37,106 nt of DNA from Corallococcus terminator (GTDB taxonomy: Bacteria > Myxococcota > Myxococcia > Myxococcales > Myxococcaceae). This document shows positions 31,254-37,106 of this stretch, one piece after another. The stretch's first letter is position 1, and each line of letters starts with the position of its first letter. The notes under the pieces are model-generated. The model was not told the DNA's origin. It searched no databases and worked only from the letters and a program-made list of their open reading frames with translations. The stretch is from assembly GCF_003611635.1 (NCBI RefSeq), contig NZ_RAVZ01000055.1, forward strand, positions 1-37,106. The letters run 5' to 3'. Made by a program: the position numbers and the translations under genes.

Positions 31254-32519
31254 ATGGCAGGCGGGGCACGCCCCTCTGCGCCACGGTGTCCCTGGCGGCT
31301 GGCGCGATTTGGTGACGAACTTCTCGCGACCCACCTAGCATCAGGCCCGCGCCCTCCGCCGAAAGCCGCTCCCCTGAACACGCCTGAATCGCGTCACCTC
31401 GCCGGCCTGGACCTGCTCCGGGGACTGGCCATCGTCCTCGTCGTCCTCTTCCACCACCCGCGTCCCCCGGACCACGAGACCTACCGGATGGTCGCCAACT
31501 TCGGTTGGACGGGCGTGGAGCTGTTCTTCGTGCTCAGCGGCTTCCTCATCGGCGCGCAGTTCCTGGAGCCGTTGGCGAAGGGCGAGACACCGTCGCTGCG
31601 GCGCTTCTACCTGCGACGCGCGCTGCGCATCCTGCCGCCCTTCCTCGTCGTGCTGGGGCTGTACGTGTTCGTGCCCGCCTGGAGCGAGCGGCCCTTCGTG
31701 ACGCCCGCGTGGCGCTTCCTCACCTTCACGCAGAACTTCGGCCTGCACCGCAACGGCTTCTCCCATGCGTGGTCGCTGTGCGTGGAGGAGCACTTCTACC
31801 TGGTGCTGCCGCTCACCCTGCTCGCGCTGCGCGGGCGTGCCCGGGCGCCGTATGTGCTCGCGGGCGCGGTGGCCGTGATGCTGGGCGGGATGCTCCTGCG
31901 CGGCGGGCTGTGGCTGCACCTCTTCGGGAGCCTGGGCCCCGACGACCTGGCCTGGCGTGACTACGACACGTTCCTCTACTACCCGACGTACGCGCGGCTC
32001 GACGGGCTGCTGTGCGGTGTGCTGCTCGCCACCGTGCGCGTCTTCCGGCCCGCCCTGTGGCAGCGCTGGACGCAGCGGCCCGGCGTGCTGCTGCCGGGGT
32101 TCGGGCTGCTGTGCCTGGGGGGCGCGGCGTACGTGAACCAGCAATACAACCGGGAGTTCTCCTTCGCCGTGCTGGCCTTCCCACTGGCCGCGCTCGGGTA
32201 CGCGGCGCTGCTGGTGTCGATGGCCGGACCCGCCGTCTCGCGCGTCTGCGCCCGCATCCCGGGCGTGCGGACCTTCGCCGTGCTGAGCTTCACCGTCTAC
32301 CTCACGCACAAGTCCATGCAGCACCTGGTGCGCGTCGCCCTGGAGCCTTACGGCCTGGGCACGTTCCACGTCGTCACGCTGGTCGGCGGGGCCGTGGCGG
32401 TGCTGCTCGCGTCGCTCCTCCTGCACCACGGGGTGGAGCGGCCCGCATTGCGCTGGCGTGAACGGCTGGAGCGGAGACTCACCGGCAAGGAACACCGGGT
32501 CAGCCCCGCCCTGCGTTAG
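31254..32519 (+). CDS. Acyltransferase 3 family (OafA/YrhL-like) integral membrane protein
   Basis: A membrane O-acyltransferase of the acyltransferase-3 family, which typically moves acyl groups onto polysaccharides or small molecules. It opens with HLAGLDLLRGLAIVLVVLFHH (family start with the conserved His), then GWTGVELFFVLSGFLIG, RRFYLRRALRILPPF and the signature HAWSLCVEEHFYLVLPL. About ten hydrophobic segments follow, and the C-terminus is basic. The ATG at 31254 gives 421 residues with about 45 non-family residues at the front and has GGGAAGGG upstream. The frame continues up to a TTG at 31188. No ATG, GTG or TTG lies nearer the domain, but an in-frame CTG at 31375 follows a promoter-like CCTAGCATC (31331-31339). 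Its position after the megasynthetase allows a tailoring role, but surface-polysaccharide modification is equally likely. Confidence 0.85.
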   Translation: MAGGARPSAPRCPWRLARFGDELLATHLASGPRPPPKAAPLNTPESRHLAGLDLLRGLAIVLVVLFHHPRPPDHETYRMVANFGWTGVELFFVLSGFLIGAQFLEPLAKGETPSLRRFYLRRALRILPPFLVVLGLYVFVPAWSERPFVTPAWRFLTFTQNFGLHRNGFSHAWSLCVEEHFYLVLPLTLLALRGRARAPYVLAGAVAVMLGGMLLRGGLWLHLFGSLGPDDLAWRDYDTFLYYPTYARLDGLLCGVLLATVRVFRPALWQRWTQRPGVLLPGFGLLCLGGAAYVNQQYNREFSFAVLAFPLAALGYAALLVSMAGPAVSRVCARIPGVRTFAVLSFTVYLTHKSMQHLVRVALEPYGLGTFHVVTLVGGAVAVLLASLLLHHGVERPALRWRERLERRLTGKEHRVSPALR

Positions 32520-32524
32520 GGCCG

Positions 32525-32545
32525 GGCTTCTGCCCGACAGAAGCC
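32525..32545 (+). terminator. Hairpin after the acyltransferase gene
   Basis: GGCTTCTG (32525-32532) and CAGAAGCC (32538-32545) form a perfect 8-bp stem with a 5-nt loop six bases after the stop. There is no U-tract, so efficiency is uncertain. Confidence 0.5.
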
Positions 32546-32608
32546 AGGGCCAGGGAGGAGCCCTGGGCCCACGAGCTCCGCGCGTCCCGCGCGCGCTACA
32601 CCTTCGCC

Positions 32609-33349
32609 ATGCGCCCCTTCCTGACGGCGACGTGGCGGTACCTGCTGATGCTCAACTACGAGGTGGACCCGGCGGTGCTGCGGCCCCTCGTCCCCCGTGG
32701 AACCGAACTGGACGCGTGGCAGGGCCACACGTTCGCGAGCATGGTCGGCTTCCGCTTCCTCGACACCCGCGTGCGCGGCCTCGCGGTGCCCTTCCATCGG
32801 GACTTCGACGAGGTGAACCTGCGCTTCTACGTGCGCCGCCAGGGCCCCGAGGGCTGGCGGCGCGGCGTGGTGTTCGTGCGCGAAATCGTCCCCAAGCTCG
32901 CCATCGCCACCGTGGCGCGCGTCCTCTACAACGAGCCCTACGTCGCGCTCCCCATGCGCCACGCCGTGAACATGGACGGCGCCGACACGGGCGCGCCCGG
33001 CCACGTCGAGTACGCCTGGAAGTCCCAGGGCCGCTGGCACCAGCTCTCGGCCCGGACGCTCGGGAGCCCGGCGGAGAGCACGCCCGGCTCGCAGGAGGAA
33101 TTCATCACCGAGCACTACTGGGGCTACACCGCCCAGCGCGACGGCGGCTGCGCGGAATACCGCGTGGAGCACCCGCGCTGGACCGTCTGGCGGGCCCAGG
33201 ACACCGCCTTCGACTGCGACGTGGCCCGCTTCTACGGTCCCGCCTTCTCCGAGTGCCTCCGGGGAAATCCCCACTCCGCCTTCGTGGCCACCGGTTCGGA
33301 GGTGTCGGTCTTCCCAGGAAATGAACTCCTCCCCTTGCCAAGCCCGTAG
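32609..33349 (+). CDS. DUF2071 (YqjF-like) family protein
   Basis: A 246-residue soluble protein of the DUF2071/YqjF family, whose biochemical function is unknown; the fold is related to acetoacetate decarboxylase. Family features are the opening FLTATWRYLLMLNYEVDPAVL, the PRGTELDAWQGHTFASMVGFRF block, NLRFYVRRQG, and the late EHYWGYT ... EYRVEHPRW region. Length is typical for the family. The start ATG at 32609 fits the family N-terminus although no clear ribosome-binding site precedes it. There is no signal peptide. It is separated from the acyltransferase by a hairpin and from the downstream operon by a short AT-rich region, so it is probably its own transcription unit. Confidence 0.85.
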   Translation: MRPFLTATWRYLLMLNYEVDPAVLRPLVPRGTELDAWQGHTFASMVGFRFLDTRVRGLAVPFHRDFDEVNLRFYVRRQGPEGWRRGVVFVREIVPKLAIATVARVLYNEPYVALPMRHAVNMDGADTGAPGHVEYAWKSQGRWHQLSARTLGSPAESTPGSQEEFITEHYWGYTAQRDGGCAEYRVEHPRWTVWRAQDTAFDCDVARFYGPAFSECLRGNPHSAFVATGSEVSVFPGNELLPLPSP

Positions 33350-33350
33350 G

Positions 33351-33384
33351 AATCAATATTCTCAATCCAGAAATTGATTTTCTG
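33351..33384 (+). promoter_or_regulatory. AT-rich palindromic island before the DUF2089 operon
   Basis: A rare AT-rich patch. AATCAAT (33351-33357) is an inverted repeat of ATTGATT (33373-33379), and CAGAAA (33368-33373) pairs with TTTCTG (33379-33384). It lies just before the operon's first ATG (33398), so it is a good candidate promoter/operator, or a hairpin ending the DUF2071 transcript. Confidence 0.4.
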
Positions 33385-33397
33385 AACCCCAACGCCC

Positions 33398-33820
33398 ATG
33401 CCGACCACCCAAAGCCCCTGGCCCGTCCCGACCCGCTGTCCCGTCTGTGGAGGCGGCACCGTCATCGAACGGGTGCGCTGCGAGGGGTGCGAGTCCGCAG
33501 TGGAGGGGCGCTTCACGACGGGGTGGGTGCAGCAGTTGTCGCCGGAGCAGCTCGCCTTCGTGCGGGTGTTCATGGGCTGCCGGGGGAAGATCAAGGACGT
33601 GGAGCAGGCCCTGGGCCTCTCCTATCCGACGGTGGTGGCGCGACTGGACGACGTGGTGGAGGCGCTGGGCAGCACGCCGGGCGCACCGTCCGCGCCCCCG
33701 CCGCCGCCTCCCGCCCGCGAGCGCGCATCCCCGCGCCGGGCCCAGATTCTCGATGACCTCGCGGCCGGGCTCATCGATGCGGATGAGGCCGCCCAACGCC
33801 TCAAGAAGGCACGGGAGTAA
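33398..33820 (+). CDS. DUF2089 zinc-ribbon/HTH-like protein with SHOCT-like tail
   Basis: A 140-residue DUF2089 family protein. The N-terminus is a zinc ribbon, CPVCGG ... CEGCES, followed by EGRFTTGWVQQLSPEQLAFVRVFMGCRGKIKDVEQALGLSYPTVVARLD, which reads as a helix-turn-helix-like segment of a likely regulator or adaptor. A Pro-rich linker leads to a C-terminal ILDDLAAGLIDADEAAQRL hairpin like the short SHOCT/YvlB-type bihelical motif. The stop overlaps the next gene's start (TAATG), indicating translational coupling. The first ATG lacks an obvious ribosome-binding site. From its family and partner, a role in sensing or controlling an envelope response is inferred, not shown. Confidence 0.85.
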   Translation: MPTTQSPWPVPTRCPVCGGGTVIERVRCEGCESAVEGRFTTGWVQQLSPEQLAFVRVFMGCRGKIKDVEQALGLSYPTVVARLDDVVEALGSTPGAPSAPPPPPPARERASPRRAQILDDLAAGLIDADEAAQRLKKARE

Positions 33821-34872
33821 TGCCCATGATGCACCCCGAAGAGACGCCGTCCCCTGAGTCCTCCGCTTCCGCGCGCGACGGTGCCCAGCGCCACGCGATT
33901 CCCTGGGGACAGCAGGCGGAGCTGGAGCTGCATGCGACGGCCGCCGCGCTCGTCGTGTCGCCGTTGGCGGAGGGAGAGAAGCCCTACCTCGTCACGCACG
34001 GCCGGGTGGAGGCGCGCATCCGCGAGCACGGGCGGGTGACGAAGGTGGAGCTGGTGCCGCGCGAGGCGGGCTTCCTGTCGTTGTTCTGGCGCCAGGGCGG
34101 ACACGCGGAGCTGTTCGTGCCGGCCAACGTGCACGCGCGGCTGAAGCTGGACGCGGGCGCGGTGCGCGTCTCCGGACTGAAGGACTGCGCGCTGGAGCTG
34201 TCCACGGACGCTGGCACGGCGAGCCTGCGCGACGTGCACGGCAAGCTGACCCTGCGCACGGGCGCGGGCCGCATCGTCGGAGAGCGCGTGGGCGGCACGC
34301 TGCACGTCCAGGCCGACGCGGGCGCGGTGAAGCTGGACGTGGACGCGCTGGACGTGGGCGAGCACCGCATCGGCACGAAGGTGGGCGCGGTGGAGCTGCG
34401 GCTGGTGCCGGGGCTGGATGTGAACGTCGTGGCCCGCTCCTCGCTGGGCGCGGCGCACACGCGTTATCCCTCCAACCCCCAGGCCGCCACGACGCTGCTC
34501 ATGGAGACGGAGCTGGGGTCTGTGCGCATCCGCGAGTCGGGCCGGGCGCGTCCCGAGGAGGAAGGGAGCGAAACCTCGTCGTGGGAAGAGGACTCGCTGC
34601 GCTGGCAGCGCCAAGCGGAGCGCTGGCAGCGCCGCGCCGAACGCCACGCCAACCAGTGGGCGCACGCCTGGGCGAACTCCTGGGGCGCGCCGCCCTGGTC
34701 GCATCACGGCCACCACCACGGCCCCCGGCATCACCGGGCGGAGCCGCCTCCCACGCCTCCTACGTCCGGCGGCATCCCCGAGGCGGAGATGCGCCGCGTG
34801 TTGGACCTGGTGGAGGCGGGAAAGCTCAGCGCGGAGGATGCGCAGAAGCTGCTGACGGCGATGCAGCGATGA
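33820..34872 (+). CDS. Adhesin-like (DUF4097-type) beta-repeat protein with Trp/His-rich segment and SHOCT-like C-terminus
   Basis: A 350-residue protein with no signal peptide. Residues ~40-230 form short repeated beta-strands with recurring DAG/GAG turns (LKLDAGAVRVSGL, LSTDAGTASLRDVHG, LRTGAGRIVGERV, VQADAGAVKLDVD), the pattern of DUF4097-type putative adhesins that form a beta-solenoid. A charged helix with regularly spaced tryptophans follows (about 34600-34700), then a His-rich patch (HHGHHHGPRHH) and a C-terminal MRRVLDLVEAGKLSAEDAQKLL hairpin like those of YvlB/LiaX-type proteins. Its start overlaps the DUF2089 stop and its stop overlaps the next start (ATGA). The similar bihelical tails here and in the DUF2089 protein suggest the two interact. 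Function is unknown. Confidence 0.8.
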   Translation: MPMMHPEETPSPESSASARDGAQRHAIPWGQQAELELHATAAALVVSPLAEGEKPYLVTHGRVEARIREHGRVTKVELVPREAGFLSLFWRQGGHAELFVPANVHARLKLDAGAVRVSGLKDCALELSTDAGTASLRDVHGKLTLRTGAGRIVGERVGGTLHVQADAGAVKLDVDALDVGEHRIGTKVGAVELRLVPGLDVNVVARSSLGAAHTRYPSNPQAATTLLMETELGSVRIRESGRARPEEEGSETSSWEEDSLRWQRQAERWQRRAERHANQWAHAWANSWGAPPWSHHGHHHGPRHHRAEPPPTPPTSGGIPEAEMRRVLDLVEAGKLSAEDAQKLLTAMQR

Positions 34873-35471
34873 GGCTCATGCCCCGCGGCCCCTTCGAGCG
34901 CGCTCCGGGACCGTCACGGTTGCTCTACAGCACGCCGGATTGCGCCCAGTCCCTGGACGCGTTCCAGGAGTCGCTCACGGAGACGATCGATTGGTGTGGC
35001 CCCCGGGCCCGACGGGAGACGGCGGCCACCTGCCTGCGCACGCCTTCCTTGAGGCCCCGGCTCCTGGTGGACGAGCATCGCTTCAGCGCCCTGGAGCATG
35101 TTCACCGGGAGCGGGGACATGCCGTGAAGCGTGCCTCACCGGAGCCCGCGTCCCCACGAGCGCCTGGCGATCTGGGGGGAGGCCGGTTGCTGGTCTTCTT
35201 TCCAGATGACACGACTTCCGACGGCGGGGCCGCGATGGCGACAGGCGGTTTCTTCGACGACGACAATGTCCCGCCCTGGGACACCTGGGTGGGCATGTTC
35301 CGCGAGGATCCCGAACCGGCCCAGCAGTCGGAGGATTACGTCATCAGTTGGGTGCCGCCGGTCTTCGTGGAGGCCGTGGCCCAGGGCATCCAGGCGAATC
35401 CGGAGTCCTGCATCCAGTGGCTGGAGGACTCGACGACCCTCATGGCTCAGCGACTGAAGGACCTTCGCTGA
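34869..35471 (+). CDS. Hypothetical protein, third gene of the operon
   Basis: A 200-residue protein I do not recognise. The start at 34869 overlaps the previous stop as ATGA, the best argument for this start and for operon membership; the frame is open further upstream, but that part shadows the previous gene. The N-terminal half is Arg/Pro-rich with several cysteines and histidines. The C-terminal half is acidic and aromatic (GGFFDDDNVPPWDTWVGMF, then SEDYVISWVPP) and ends in a probable helix. No signal peptide or membrane segment is visible. The C-terminal part looks more conserved in character, so an internal start (an ATG at 35120 or 35235) cannot be excluded. Confidence 0.6.
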   Translation: MRLMPRGPFERAPGPSRLLYSTPDCAQSLDAFQESLTETIDWCGPRARRETAATCLRTPSLRPRLLVDEHRFSALEHVHRERGHAVKRASPEPASPRAPGDLGGGRLLVFFPDDTTSDGGAAMATGGFFDDDNVPPWDTWVGMFREDPEPAQQSEDYVISWVPPVFVEAVAQGIQANPESCIQWLEDSTTLMAQRLKDLR

Positions 35472-35508
35472 CCGCTTCCCACCGGGCCTCTCCCGACAGG
35501 AAGCAGAA

Positions 35509-35544
35509 AGGCGTCGGAGCGTCTAGCGGACGCCACCGACGCCT
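35509..35544. terminator. Strong bidirectional hairpin between convergent genes
   Basis: AGGCGTCGG (35509-35517) pairs perfectly with CCGACGCCT (35536-35544). Inside it, GCGTC (35519-35523) pairs with GACGC (35529-35533) around a 5-nt loop. It sits 37 nt after the plus-strand stop and 15 nt beyond the minus-strand stop, the right place for a shared terminator. Confidence 0.7.
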
Positions 35545-35559
35545 GGGCGGACCGAGCGC

Positions 35560-36213
35560 TCAGGCGCCCTGGGTGAGGAAGCGGAAGGGCCGCACGCAGT
35601 CCTCGCGGGTGCACCGGAAGACGTAGCCCCGGCCGTTGTCCCCGAACTCCAGGCCGTACGGCATCGCGGCGAGCTGCGCGACGAAGCGCATGGGCGCGTC
35701 ACAGCACTCGGGCGTCGCGTCACCGTTGAGCCAGCCGGGCACGCCGCCCACCTTGCTCTCCGGCGCCTCTTCCTGCGCGCGGTCCAACGCGGCCAGTTGT
35801 TCGTCGCTGGCCTCGTTGACGTCCACCGACAGGGCCTCGGTGTCCTCGGTGGCGGGCTCGAAGCCGAGCATCCACTCGGCGTAGGGCTTCACGCCTTCTG
35901 GGGACTCGACGACGACGGGCGCGCCCGCCATCACCGGCACCGCGGCGTTGGCGCCCTCCTCCGGGTCCCAGCGGAAGCAGACGGAGTCGGGGTTCTCACA
36001 CTGGAAGACGTGGACCGACGCGTAGGGCGCCAGGTCCAGCCGGCCTTCGATGTGCGGAAGCTGGAAGAGGAAGCGCAGCGGCTTGCCGCACATCTCGCAG
36101 ACGGGCCAGTCCAGGGGACCGGGCGCCTGGGGCGTGCCGCCCACCTTCAGGAGGGGCACGCCATCGGTGCGGAGGGGAACGAGCGCCCACAAGGGCGCGA
36201 CGGGAAGAGGCAT
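35560..36213 (-). CDS. DUF1963-like (YwqG-type) zinc-binding protein
   Basis: A 217-residue cytoplasmic protein resembling the DUF1963/YwqG group, whose function is not known. The characteristic parts are an early KVGGTPQAP patch, a first CxxC (CEMCGKPLRFLFQLP, Cys39 and Cys42), VHVFQCENPDSVCF, then a second half that repeats the theme: KVGGVPGWLNGDATPECCDAPMRFVAQL ... EFGDNGRGYVFRCTREDC. The paired Cys motifs suggest one or two zinc sites. It starts 10 nt after the stop of the endonuclease gene on the same strand, so the two probably share a transcript. No signal peptide is visible. Confidence 0.8.
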   Translation of the reverse strand: MPLPVAPLWALVPLRTDGVPLLKVGGTPQAPGPLDWPVCEMCGKPLRFLFQLPHIEGRLDLAPYASVHVFQCENPDSVCFRWDPEEGANAAVPVMAGAPVVVESPEGVKPYAEWMLGFEPATEDTEALSVDVNEASDEQLAALDRAQEEAPESKVGGVPGWLNGDATPECCDAPMRFVAQLAAMPYGLEFGDNGRGYVFRCTREDCVRPFRFLTQGA

Positions 36214-36223
36214 GCGACGGACT

Positions 36224-36973
<750 letters not shown>

Positions 36974-37106
36974 GACGGCCCTCGGATTCGAGGTGGGGGA
37001 TGACCCATTCTCGCCCACCGGCGGCCCCGGTTGCGTGGCCCCCTGCATTTTCCCTCCGTCCCGGTTGGTTTTTCCGCCCCAACCCGTGACATCCCCGGAA
37101 ATGGGC

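Noticed and set aside
34581-34868. Upstream extension of the third operon gene's frame
   Set aside because: It overlaps the well-supported adhesin-like coding sequence in another frame. The ATGA overlap at 34869 is the natural start.

Overview
The window is high-GC (about 70%) DNA with strong G/C codon third positions. Gene content suggests a myxobacterium of the Myxococcaceae (Corallococcus/Myxococcus-like): a giant FAAL-NRPS-PKS megasynthetase, a SHOCT/DUF2089 operon, a DUF1963-type protein and an outer-membrane barrel. The genus is inferred from style and gene families, not from a marker gene.

Left flank (1-3431): a YaiI/YqxD (DUF188) gene (+), a small Gly/Ser-rich lipoprotein (-), an M20D-type amidohydrolase (-), and a divergent small outer-membrane beta-barrel protein (+) that ends at a compound hairpin.

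Centre (3494-31045): one uninterrupted 27.5-kb gene, about 9.2 thousand residues. Reading core motifs by eye gives FAAL-ACP / C-A-T / KS-AT-ACP / C-A*(luciferase-like monooxygenase inserted), no T / C-A*-T / C-C*-A(Val)-T / C-A(Gln or Glu?)-T / C-A(Asp)-T-TE, where * marks loss of catalytic residues. The expected product is an N-acylated peptide with one unreduced malonate extension, a possible oxygenation step by the embedded flavin monooxygenase, and a C-terminal Val-(Gx)-Asp segment released by the thioesterase. The middle (about 13.3-22.0 kb) holds the novelty: two dead adenylation domains, a missing carrier domain, a dead condensation domain and two low-complexity linkers where catalytic domains would be expected, yet the frame is open throughout. 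No MbtH, PPTase, exporter, type II thioesterase or stand-alone A domain is encoded nearby, so the assembly line looks like a nearly single-gene cluster. The only candidate tailoring neighbour is a membrane acyltransferase just downstream.

Right flank (31046-37106): a perfect 25-nt palindrome, an acyltransferase-3 membrane protein, a DUF2071 protein, then a tightly coupled operon (DUF2089 zinc ribbon, adhesin-like protein with a SHOCT-like tail, unknown protein; junctions TAATG and ATGA). This operon converges through a strong hairpin on a minus-strand pair, a DUF1963-like zinc protein and an endonuclease I family nuclease.
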